In this document: positions 20,338-31,352 of the stretch, piece after piece
Position numbering within the stretch: position 1 is the stretch's first letter
Layout of the letters: each line of letters begins with the position of its first letter
Source of the DNA: Parapristionchus giblindavisi
Taxonomy: Eukaryota; Nematoda; Chromadorea; Rhabditida; Diplogasteridae
DNA length: 64,000 bases
Reading direction: 5' to 3'
NCBI GenBank assembly: GCA_943737045.1
Contig: CALSFV010000001.1
Span: forward strand, 2,260,001 to 2,324,000
Made by a program: the position numbers and the translations under genes
The notes under the pieces: generated by a model
The model's database searches: none
Told to the model about the DNA's origin: nothing
What the model saw: the letters and a program-made list of their open reading frames with translations, nothing else

Positions 20338-23300
20338 ATGATCATCTCTCTCACGTTCCTCATAGCGACAGCCGCTGCTTCCTGCTGCACGGAGAAAGAT
20401 CCCCTCATTTTGGTTCAAACGGTTAGTATATTGAAATATATTTCAAAGATGTTTCAAACCAAGAAAAGGAAAGAGATCATGATCGATTCTTATGTAATGA
20501 GAACGAATGTAAACTTGTAGTGATGTTCAGTAAATAAATAGGATACAAAAACTAAAATTCAATTTCCGATAGGCATAATTTTCTTAAGGTAATACGCCAT
20601 GCTGATCGAGCGGCCACGTCCGGTTTCGCGACCGCCGGTTCTGCCAAAATTCTATTTCGCGGAAACAAAGAATTGACGGATGTGAGTAACCCAATTCATT
20701 TGCAAACTTGTTAGCGGCCGAAACACCACATGGCACATTATTCGCTAACTTATTTATTTAAAAAATCTACATTTAAAATGCATGGATACTTTTACTTGTA
20801 CATCTGTTAATAATATTAAATTAACTGCACGACTATCGATTATAGGATGGCATCGACAACGCTTATAAGCAAGGAAAGGACTTTAAGAAGAGATATGTCA
20901 AGAACGGATTCATTGACAAACGCTATATTCCCACCGAGGTGAGTAACAAACAAACGTGTCTAGAACCTAACGGCCGAAACAGTGAATCTCACCCTTCCTA
21001 AAACAATATAACTCACAAGGGAAGTCTTTTATATCTCAGTGAGACTTTTGAACAAGAGTATTTTTTCTCGATAGGTAAAGGCAAGATATGGTAGGAGCCA
21101 AAAAACTAGATGCAGCCAGGTAATTTCAGATTTTATATAATTAATTGAAGTTTGTGAAAAAAATTCTTCATTTTTTGAAGAAAAAAACGCATTGTGTAGG
21201 CGTCAAGAAGTGTATGAAACAAGGCACTCCTGAAAGAACATATACAACATGGCGGTGTGGTGTAGTGGTAATGTGTGCTCTTCCAGATCAGGATGTGGTT
21301 GGTTCGAATGCATCTATAGACATTTTACTTTTGCTCATTTTTATCAGCTTCGGACTTGAATTTCGATCGCAAAAATTAAAAAAATTTTTTTTTTATTTTA
21401 TTCTCTACTTGCAAAACGTTTGGGCGTGCTCAAGATGACATCTCTTATCTACCACCAGATCAAATCCCCTCTTTTCCATGCATCTCACAAATATGCCTTT
21501 GCCAAGTCTGGATATATCTGGATATACCACATTCCCACGCTACCATTGTTGTTGAAATACTACTTGGCATGTATAATTTTAATAATTTGTCATGTTCAAA
21601 AAAATTTCGTAGAAGATATTAGATGCTTAATATATCGGAAATAATGAAAAAAGTTAACGGAATAGGAGAAAAGTGCACGAAAAGTAGAGAATAAAATGAA
21701 AAAAAAATTTATTTTTTAAAATTTTTCGATCGAAAGTAAGTCCGAAGCTGATAAAAATGAGCAAAAGTAAAATGTCTATAGATGTATTCGAACCAACCAC
21801 TATCCTGATCTGGAAGAGCACACATTACCACTACACCACACCGCCATGTTGTATATGTTCTTTCAGGAGTGCCTTGTTTCATACACTTCTTGTCGCCTGC
21901 ACAGTGCGTTTTTTCTTCAAAAAATGAAGAATTTTTTTCACAAACTTCAATTAATTATATAAAATCTGAAATAACCTGGCTGCATCTAGTTTTTTGGCTC
22001 CTACCATATCTGGCCTTTACCTATCGAGAAAAAATACTCTTGTTCAAAAGTCTCACTGAGACATAAAAGACTTCCCTTGTCAGTATATACAAATCTTGTT
22101 AGTACAGTTACAAGTTCACCTCCGCAAAATTCCCTTTAATATGTAGATAATCAATACCAAAATCGCATGGACCGGATGCGTTATTGAAAAATTTAACACA
22201 AGTATAACCAATACGCTAAATAGTAAATATGAGTAAGTACATAGCACTAACAATAAGCATAACTAAATCATTAAAAATTATTTATTATGTAATATTCTGT
22301 GTGAGACCAGATGGATGAAGAGAGAAACTTTATAATTCAGACGTTTCAAGGACTATTTCCTCATCATCAGTGAGATTGGATTACCTACAATGTACAATGT
22401 GAAAATATGAAAATCAACGAAAAAAATTATTATGTAATTCATTATTTCACCACTTATTTCGACTGTCTCGTTCATGCTTGAGCGATTAAATATATATAAA
22501 TTGTGTTTCCAGGTTTACTTCCGCAGTTCTGCCGTTCCTCGCTGTCTCATGAGCGCTGCGAGCTTCGGAGCTGCACTATTTACAACGTAATGTATAATTA
22601 GAAAAAAATCATACTTTTTTTTATTTGTGAACCTCTACTGCAATATTCTAATTGAAATTCATTTATCATATCAGACTTAGGTGAGATGAGTAATGACGTT
22701 GGTATAGACCACCAGGACGATCCCTTAACTCTTCTCACTTCATCTCCTCAATATCATCTTCTCAATATTCTAATATCACCATCGATTTCATAGAAAAAAC
22801 CAGTAACTAAAAATATATAAAATTATTTCCTGTTTATCAGCACCGACAGCGGTCGTAATATCGTCCCTCCTATATACACGGTCGAGCCGGAGAGAGATAG
22901 TGTGAGTTGTTTTAAAGGTAACTTTCTCTCTCGCAGTCAAAAAACGAGAGAAAAGTGCGAAAAATTTCAAAATAGTACGGGTTTTTGTTAAACGGGAGAG
23001 AAACTACAGTATAGACTGTATAGTTCTATAGTTCTTTCTTTAAAAATATTGCAACACAACCCATTTTTAGTCTTTCTCGCTGACTCTTCCCTTATATAGT
23101 AAAGAGTGTACATTGGCCCTGTTAATCCTTTCATAGAATGTGAAAAACAGAGAAATACTGGGTATCCTCAATTTGGGTCCTCCCTCTTGATCTTTGACAA
23201 TTGCAGCTGCTTGTTCCGCCTGTGACTTGCAAGGATGGATGGGATGACGTCCTGACCAAGTACAATCTCACCGCTTCGAACGATACCATGGTAGAGTTCA

Positions 23301-25791
23301 AAGATCAAACTACAACAAATTGATTTATTCTGAGCAGACTACAAACTACAATTATATCGTTCAATCTCCATATTTCAGAAATCAGCATTGTCTGGAATGA
23401 TCAGAGCTGGAGAGTGGCCGGCAAGTTGTGCTGTAAGTTGTCTTGCTTTCGAGAAGTATGTTTGAAACAAAGATGTACTAAGTACAGTTGAATGAGTCGA
23501 AATTTAAAAAAATATATAAAAGGCTCTTTTCAGAAAGTGAACCCTGAACTGTTCGATGTCATTCTTTCCGAGATGCCAAATAAGAAGATCAAACTACCGA
23601 AAGACTACAAGAACTGTGCGAAAGACGGCGCTAAACGCTTCATGTACAATGTATCATTTATATTTATCGTACACCGCAAGGGAGTTTCAACATGTACATA
23701 GTGTTCGAGTGTAAGAAAAAATATGTGAAAGATCATTTGTATATTTGATTATGATAATGATTATTGCAAGAAAATTTCACCCTTGCTATAGTTTCTCTTT
23801 AACTAAGTAGCGAGATCTAATGGAAGTTTAGGGACAATTTGGGAGTTCATTGAACTTATGATGAAATGTGTCAAGATTTATCTCGCTTGCCTTATTTGCT
23901 GTGCAGAAAAAATGGCACTAGGTCGAATTAGAACCAACCGATAGGATGATCACCATTTGCATACTTTGTCTATTCATTAGCGCTTGTCTCTCATATGAAA
24001 ATGGTTATCATCCAGTTGGTTGTTATTCATCGGTTCTCATTCGGCCTAGAGCCAGAAAAATTGATAATATTTTACCTAATATTAATATTAATATAATATA
24101 TTAATATAATATTAATATAATATTAATATACAAATATAATATTTTACCAATATTTTACAGTACCTTGATCTTCTCGGCGGTGGTGGTCACAGCTACAATG
24201 AATTCCGTCTGAAGAGAACTGTAGGACTTCTCACAAACGAACTACTCAGCAACATGGCTAAGGTAGGAGTTTCATCGATATGTCCTTAAAGGGACCTCTG
24301 TCAATGGTCTCTTCATTGGGCACACTACTTCTCTGTTCTCTAACGACGAGAGAGCGTAGAGCGTTGAAGAGAACGTTGACAAAGGTTTCGGTCCCTTTAA
24401 GAAAACGACAAATATAGGTAAATACAGAGACAACGGGTGCAAAACGTAACATTCGAAACGAAATATTTCGCTCGCACTTTTCCCTCCGAACTCTCCACTT
24501 TTCACCAGTACCTATTTTTTATAATATTAATTTTTAAAATAAAAAAAATATTATTAATATTAAATTAGTGATTGATAAAGTATTTTAAAAAATGCGCTTT
24601 GAGGCATCAAGCTGTTCGACTACATCATGTGGGACAAAATTCAACGTCTACTATACAGTAAGTAAAAAAAGCTTTTTAGCTATCACATAATATGCAAATA
24701 TCGGAATCTCGAGTGAGATAAATATCCGAAGGAGCACATAAACGCTGATAATGAGTAAACGAAACGTATTTTGCATAGAATTATAATGAGACTGAAAATA
24801 TTACATGATGACATGACAAGGTTTTGAACCTTTTCAGCACGATCTCACTGTTCTTGCTCTGTCCCATGTCTTCAACGCGACGTCGCTTTACAAGGTACCA
24901 TTTCGTCTGATTCGATTTCATCCTAAATTTAAATTTTGAAGGGATTGACTCCATCATTCTCTTCCGCCTTGATCTTTGAACTTCGCCAGGGAGCCAAGGG
25001 ACCATATGTCAAGGTATAAATTCAATGAAGCAATTGACTGATTCCACATTGTTGATGCATCTGATTAAACATCTCAACGGACTAAGCGTGCGTTTTACAG
25101 ATTTAAAGAAAATTATTTTGCAGGTTTTTGTAAAAGACGGTCAGAAGGCTGACTTCATCGACTCCGGGCTATGTAAAGGAAATTGCTCCCTTGCCGCGGT
25201 TACAGAGGTGTGGCTAGTTTATAAAATATAACAAAAGAGCGACAAACTATCTGAAAGCGACACCCCAAGCTAATTTGAAACAATCCGCTCTGTCAGCACT
25301 CTCTCGCTTTCTTTGTCTACGTGAGAGTATTGCCAATGCGGGGAGCATCAAATTAGCTTGGATGTGCCTTTAAAGGTGGTGTCCGAGCAATATTTTCGTG
25401 AACTAACTGTGAAGACAGAAAGATAGCAAAAGTTATTCTGCATACCTTACATAAATTAGTTTATGCTAATTTAGCTTATTGATCGCTAGAGTCACGAATG
25501 AATCCATGCTTGATGTACAGGGAAAGGCACGAAATTTTGAAAATAGGAAAGTTCAGCAATATGTTTCGAACCCGCCACGTTACGCTTACTAATGAGCACT
25601 TTTACCACTGCGCTACGGGATTGATGAATGGTCGTGCTAATTTCTTGCATATCACTTGTCCCTTGCATAATAGATATGTTATACATTTGCATAGACATTC
25701 GAGGGCCTCCATCTTTAACACCTTCTCGACTATTTTCTTTCAGGCTGCCCAGCGTTTCGCGATCAGTCAGCCGATTCTGTGTGCAGCATGA
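20338..25791 (+). CDS. Secreted histidine acid phosphatase (pho family), paralogue 2
   Basis: Tandem paralogue of the gene at 15617, same strand. Fourteen exons: 20338-20421, 20589-20681, 20846-20938, 22513-22586, 22841-22901, 23207-23290, 23379-23432, 23534-23650, 24161-24262, 24604-24657, 24838-24894, 24942-25013, 25124-25207, 25744-25791, giving 358 residues. The signal peptide is MIISLTFLIATAAA. The catalytic VIRHADRA (R31, H32) and HDLTVLALSH (H273, D274) are intact. All intron positions match paralogue 1 except one extra intron (24263-24603) between MAK and ASSCS, which carries a family A MITE. Intron 3 holds a 1.1 kb foldback element. Several acceptors are non-TTTCAG (TTAAG before exon 2, TTTGAG before exon 10, TTGAAG before exon 12). 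AATAAA lies at 25839. Confidence 0.95.
21015..22079. mobile_element. Foldback element in phosphatase 2 intron 3
   Basis: Inverted arms of ~375 bp (21015-21395 and 21705-22079) begin ACAAGGGAAGTCTTTTAT and end with the complement, around a ~310 bp centre. Each arm contains a tRNA-like block (GTGGTGTAGTGGTAATGTG then GGTTGGTTCGAATGC). No transposase is visible. Confidence 0.85.
24286..24400. repeat. MITE family A copy inside the extra intron of phosphatase 2
   Basis: TTAAAGGGACCTCTGTCAATG at the left pairs with GACAAAGGTTTCGGTCCCTT at the right. The core CTCTGTTCTCTAACGACGAG is that of family A. Confidence 0.85.
25258..25375. repeat. MITE family B copy (phosphatase 2, last intron)
   Basis: CACCCCAAGCTAATTTGAAA at the left and TTAGCTTGGATGTGCCTTTA at the right, with the CTCTCGCTTTCTTTGTCTAC core. 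Confidence 0.85.
25563..25640 (-). repeat. tRNA-like (SINE-type) sequence
   Basis: On the minus strand it reads CCCGTAGCGCAGTGGTAAAA, an A-box-like element, and then GGCGGGTTCGAAAC, a B-box-like element, with about 45 bp between them. A cloverleaf with paired acceptor ends is not evident, so it looks tRNA-derived rather than a tRNA gene. Confidence 0.5.
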
Positions 25792-25838
25792 GCTCTAGAA
25801 GAGCATCATCTAATCTAACGTCACTCATGTAGTAGAGC

Positions 25839-25844
25839 AATAAA
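25839..25844 (+). promoter_or_regulatory. Poly(A) signal of phosphatase 2
   Basis: AATAAA lies about 47 bp after the stop codon, in the same position relative to the gene end as in paralogue 1. Confidence 0.7.
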
Positions 25845-26061
25845 GATTTCATGATAATACAATGCCATATTAATAATAAAGGTTATGTAGGTATGCAATG
25901 TACTTTACATTTTAGGACACGTACAAGAAAATGGTTGAATACATAATTTACTATACCACAACGGGGTTACATACAATACAGATAACACGCATGTCACTGA
26001 AGAATCGAGTAAAATCCGGGGGTAGTTGGCACATTTTTTGACCCCCATATATTAATACATT

Positions 26062-28131
26062 TTTCGGTAGTCCATATGGTCCCTAACAAGGTACCGTCGA
26101 GCTTTTTTGCATATCTTCATTTTCAACGTCGAGAGACGTCGTCAAACTTTTTGGACGTTGAAATCGGCCGACTTTGGAGCTCTATAGCTCTTCGGGGTCT
26201 GGTTTTGGTATCGAGTCGTCAACAGAAGAATTTCCCGGAATGTCAAGGAGAATACGCCTGCATCATTGCCATGTCGATATTTTAATTAGTATTTTTGAAA
26301 ATCGTTTTTATTGTTTAGTTTTCTTAAAAATATAGAAGCCGAAATTTTTCAATAGCTTAATCGATAGATCTCGTCCTCAGCTTTTCAATGGTATGCTGAA
26401 CTCATACTTTATTTAAGTGCGCTCGAAAGCATTTTAAGGTTTTAATCGAGTGCACGAGAGGAGAGTGACGGAGCCAGTGATCTACCCACTCATCTGCTCG
26501 TACAATGACTTCGCCCATTGTAATCAGTTTTACTTTTGTTCTAGTACATCTCCAAGTTATTTTTTGGTTACTTTCGGATATGTATTTCTATTATTCAATT
26601 TAATTATTCATAACAATGAATACAACTTTATACATGAAAATAACAGAGAATTCACAGGAATATTTCATCACATTCTTCCTCAACTACCATCCTAATGAAG
26701 TCATGTTCGTTTTGTCCTAGAACGTCCTCATCCTCATCCTCATCATCGTCTCCCTCCTCATCGAAGACGTCATCGTCGAGCTCCGAGTCCTCCGATTCCT
26801 CCACTACCCTTCTCTTCCTGGTCATTCCACTGAGCGAACGCTCGACTTCGCACCTGAGCTTTTCTTGCTCTTCCTTGATGTCGTCGTCGCCGTCTTGGGA
26901 ATCTTGGCTGCTTTCACAGTCGTCTTCTTGGGTCCTGAAAAGAGCGAATTTTGTTCACCTCTATCATTACTGTATTCGAACCTTTAGCTCTAGTCCTCTC
27001 CAGACGAGAAAACAGGGAGGTTAGTTGCTTCTCAGAAGGGATTCTAGAGTAATCCAGAAGGTAGCTACTGCCAGTGAGATCGGAGGGGTCCGTCGCATCG
27101 ACTAACGTCTTCCTCATGAATGAAGCTTCGGCTCTTCTCGGAGGTACTATCGATCGCTGGACATGGAAATACTCCTCGGCCTTTTCCTTGGCCATCTTGT
27201 CCAGTTTACGAGATGCTTGAGAAGAATCAACCAAATAGAGATGAACTTACTTTCCCTCACACGGTGTTTGCCCGAGATCGAAGGACTTGATCCTATCCTT
27301 CGTTTCACGAATGCCCTTCGTGCTGAGACGATAATAACAAGAATGAAGCATAAATCAACTGAAACAAGAATAATCATTCACAAAAAAGGAAAAATGGTGT
27401 TCCACCGAACCAAAAATCGCAAGACTGAGAGGAAGGACTTATTCGTCTTTCCTTCCCTGCAGTCGATGCAAATGATCTACTCAAAATCGCGTATCGATCT
27501 GCTAGATTGGGCATGAACTGACTCACTCAATCTCAGGATATTTTCTAGTTTTGTATTTTCATCAATTGGTTATGAATTGAATAATAGAAATAAATATCCG
27601 AAAGTAGCCAAAAAATAACTTGGAGATGTACTAGAACAAAAGTAAAACTGATTACAATGGGCGAAGTCATTGTACGAGGCAGATGAGTGGGTAGACCACT
27701 GGCTCCGTCACTCTCCTCTCGTGCGATCGCACTCGATTAAAACCTTAAAATGCTCATAACTTTCGAGCGCACTTAAATAAAGTATGAGTTCAGCATACCA
27801 TTGAAAAGCTGAGGACGAGATCTATCGATTAAGCTATTGAAAAATTTCGGCTTCTATATTTTTAAGAAAACTAAACAATAAAAACGATTTTCAAAAATAC
27901 TAATTAAAATATCGACATGGCAATGATGCAGGCGTATTCTCCTTGACATTCCGGGAAATTCTTCTGTTGACGACTCGATACCAAAACCAGACCCCGAAGA
28001 GCTATAGAGCTCCAAAGTCGGCCGATTTCGACGTCCAAAAAGTTTGACGACGTCTCTCGACGTTGAAAATGAAGATATGCAAAAAAGCTCGACGGTACCT
28101 TGTTAGGGACCATATGGACTACCGAAAAATT
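26062..28131. mobile_element. Foldback element with ~560 bp arms and a coding-like centre
   Basis: The left arm starts TTTTTCGGTAGTCCATATGG and the right arm ends with its complement. The arms (26062 to ~26615 and ~27560 to 28131) are almost identical. The ~940 bp between them is not repeated and contains spliced, coding-like minus-strand sequence. No transposase is seen, so the element is probably non-autonomous. Confidence 0.9.
26660..27330 (-). pseudogene. Candidate captured gene fragment inside a foldback element
   Basis: Three exon-like blocks read on the minus strand. The first, near 27260-27330, is basic and ends at a GTAAGT donor. The second, about 26974-27212, contains SRKLDKMAKEKAEEYFHVQR and then DLTGSSYLLDYSRIPSEKQL, with donors nearby. 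The third, about 26662-26936, follows TTTTCAG and in one frame is a strongly acidic tail (KRRVVEESEDSELDDD...DDDEDEDED) ending in a stop. The first two blocks join in phase, but the join to the acidic frame needs a donor I cannot find; another phase gives a short basic tail instead. I do not recognise the family. It may be a degraded host gene copy or an element-encoded protein. Confidence 0.4.
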
Positions 28132-28225
28132 ACTTTTGCTCATTTTCGATTTTTTCAATGTGCCACCGTTTATTCGAACCTTACGCGACACGCGTGATAA
28201 ATAGTGATTGTTTGCCATACTCACT

Positions 28226-30768
28226 ATCGTACGATAAACAAATTCCGCCCCATTTTACAAACTATTTGTGAAAACAACAAACAGTTTGTAAAAATTTGTT
28301 GTTTTTACAAACTCGTCACAATATTCGCTCCTTGTGGCGTGGATGATTTTTTCATTTCTTGTTTTTGCTATATGATGGCATTTCAATCAAATTCCAATCA
28401 TAAAATAATGAAAACAATTTACACTGACGCTTCAAACATTTTTTTCGTTTCTGGAAAAGTCAGTCCGCGATCGAACAACAAAACTACAAACTACAATTTC
28501 ATTGTTTCCAGCTCGTTGGCTCGGTTTATTATTTTCGTCGTTCTTTGCTGCTTATATGCTGTATAATTTTGTTATTTTAGTTTCTATATGAGTTTTACAC
28601 TATTACTTCCAGGTCCACTGACGTCGGTCACTCTCGCAATAAGAAGATCTGCTCGGAACAACGGTTAACGTCCACTTTTAACATATTAGAGAAGTTTTAC
28701 TTTCATTTGTTTTCTCTTTTCCTTTTCATTTCCTCCTTATTTCACTTCAAAATATTGTAGAATGTATCGTACTTTATACATGGTACTTTGTGTTTACTTT
28801 CAGGTACAACGGAGGAGTCGAGGAGTGTCTTTGAGTCGTCCATCTTCGTCGAAGTCAACGTCGTTGTCGTCTCTTTTATCGAGGTCCGTTTTTATCCGTA
28901 ATATTCAATCCTTTTTGTAATTATCTCATGCGAAAAGAGCGTTTATTTCTCTGCCATGCTCATGCCTACCTGCAATTAGGGATTTGTTTTGCGAATTAGG
29001 GGCGAAATTGTACAAAAAAGGATTGTTGAAGATTAAATATGCCCCTTCCTATACCATGCCTATACCAATTAATTGGATTTTATGTTATTAATGAATTTAT
29101 GTTTCAGAGTACTCTTCGCTATCTTCGCCTGCTACTCCACCGAGACGTAGAATCAGTCCAATCTTTTAACCAGGGTACTATCAATCGATAATGTTCGCTC
29201 GTTTCGTGACTACTGTATCTCATTCTAGATGAGTTCCTGATGGAGTCTTTTGCATCTCGAGGACAGCTTGACAGTGCGATCGGAAGTTCATCCAAGATTT
29301 TTTCCATTTTTTTGAATAAAACATTCATTTATAAACAACCGAGGTTCAGTACATGCTTTATTCAATAGAGCAACATAACATGGATTAACTTGAATGACAA
29401 CAAAAGAAACGAAGATGACAACAACTCATTGAGAATTGCACTTCTGGCTTCGGCATCGTTGACCGTTTTACAGAGCTGAAAAAACCTTTCTATTACAATA
29501 AAATTTATAATTTGTAATGGGTTTTATTCATATTTATCTTTTAACGTGCTCAAAAATTAATCAATTCAAAAGCCGTTCAGATTTCGGCGGACCATAGTAT
29601 TATTTTGATAGGCAGACAACCCAACTAGTGAGGGCATTAATTATAAAATTGGTTTAGTACATAGGTCGAATAGCTAGGTTATCGGTTTTCAAAATCCGGT
29701 ATTTGTGAAATTTTGGCTCGAAATATGGCGAGGCTTGGTAATTTGTAACATACTTTTCGACCTATGGTTTAGTTGAACAGATTGAAACCGACCGTATTGA
29801 ACTGGCAGCTCACTTCTGTCGATGGACTAGCAGGTGAAGGTAGCGAAGACTACTCTGAAACATAAATTCATTAATATTACATAAAACATAACATAAAATA
29901 ATAACATAAAATCCAATTCGTTGGTATAGGCATGGTATAGGAAGGGGCATATTTAATCTTCAACAATCCTTTTTTGTACAATTTCGCCCCTAATTCGCAA
30001 AACAAATCCCGAATTGCAGGTAGGCATGAGCATGGCAGAGAAATAAACGCTCTTTTCGCATGAGATAATTACAAAAAGGATTGAATATTACGGATAAAAA
30101 CGGACCTCGATAAAAGAGACGACAACGACGTTGACTTCGACGAAGATGGACGACTCAAAGACACTCCTCGACTCCTCCGTTGTACCTGAAAGTAAACACA
30201 AAGTACCATGTATAAAGTACGATACATTCTACAATATTTTGAAGTGAAATAAGGAGGAAATGAAAAGGAAAAGAGAAAACAAATGAAAGTAAAACTTCTC
30301 TAATATGTTAAAAGTGGACGTTAACCGTTGTTCCGAGCAGATCTTCTTATTGCGAGAGTGACCGACGTCAGTGGACCTGGAAGTAATAGTGTACAACTCA
30401 TATAGAAACTAAAATAACAAAATTATACAGCATATAAGCAGCAAAGAACGACGAAAACAAAAAAACCGAGCCAACGAGCTGGAAACAATGAAATTGTAGT
30501 TTGTAGTTTTGTTGTTCGATCGCGGACTGACTTTTCCAGAAACGAAAAAAATGTTTGAAGCGTCAGTGTAAATTGTTTTCATTATTTTATGATTGGAATT
30601 TAATTGAAATGCCATCATATAGCAAAAACAAGAAATGAAAAAATCATCCACGGCACAAGGAGCGAATATTGTGACGAGTTTGTAAAAACAACAAATTTTT
30701 ACAAACTGTTTGTTGTTTTCACAAATAGTTTGTAAAATGGGGCGGAATTTGTTTATCGTACGATAACA
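28226..30768. mobile_element. Large foldback element with ~0.9 kb arms
   Basis: The arms (28226 to ~29132 and ~29830 to 30768) begin ATCGTACGATAAACAAATTCC and are nearly identical reverse complements. The ~700 bp centre is unrelated. The arms themselves contain intron/exon-like structure, described separately. The element lies about 95 bp downstream of the preceding foldback. Confidence 0.9.
28615..29170 (+). pseudogene. Spliced, Ser/Arg-rich coding-like sequence in the foldback arm
   Basis: Exon-like blocks with acceptors TTCCAG (28613), TTTCAG (28803) and TTTCAG (29107), and matching donors. The readable frames are Ser/Arg-rich (SLSRPSSSKSTSLSSLLSR; SSLSSPATPPRRRIS, then a stop). The phases between blocks do not all agree, so this is probably a decayed or captured fragment. 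A second copy lies in the opposite arm on the minus strand. Confidence 0.35.
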
Positions 30769-30803
30769 GAATCTAATTGGATATCATTGGACTAATCACG
30801 AAT

Positions 30804-30908
30804 TAAAGGTAGCGTAACCTCTACATGTTGCATACTATATCTCTGTTCTCTAACAACAAGAGAGCATTGCGCGTCGAAGAGAACGTTGAGAGAGGTTACG
30901 CTTCCTAA
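30804..30908. repeat. MITE family A copy
   Basis: TAAAGGTAGCGTAACCTCTA pairs with GAGAGAGGTTACGCTTCCTA at the right end. The CTCTGTTCTCTAACAACAAG core is present. Confidence 0.8.
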
Positions 30909-31352
30909 AAAATCCTGGAAAAGAACAATCTAGTTCTTATTAGTCTCCCTTCCCTTTTAACGACCCCTTCCACATTCGATCTTTGATCCCCCCATATACT
31001 CCATTCGATGAGATGTATCTTGTTCATCATCAATACCAATCTTGGTATGCCCGTCTTCAACTGGAGATAATAAAGTTTATATGAAATCGTGAAAACAAAG
31101 AAATCTCCAAATCACTGATCACCTTTTAATCTTTGATCTCTATTTGATTCCACCTATGAATACGCCTGCACATTCCTTCTCCCTTACCCCTCCCCTTTTC
31201 TTACCATACAAGCTTATAAGCTGTGTGATAAATTTAAAATTAAGCGTTTATTAACAATAATATTTACATACATATGTACAAGGATGATTTACAACTATGT
31301 ATAAATGTGGCCACTAGATCACGAACTCCAATCGATCGATAAATCGATATTT

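Noticed and set aside
26076..28224. Identical ~70-100 codon frames at 26076-26285 and 27904-28224
   Set aside because: They are the two arms of a foldback element and read the same repeat; no family recognised.
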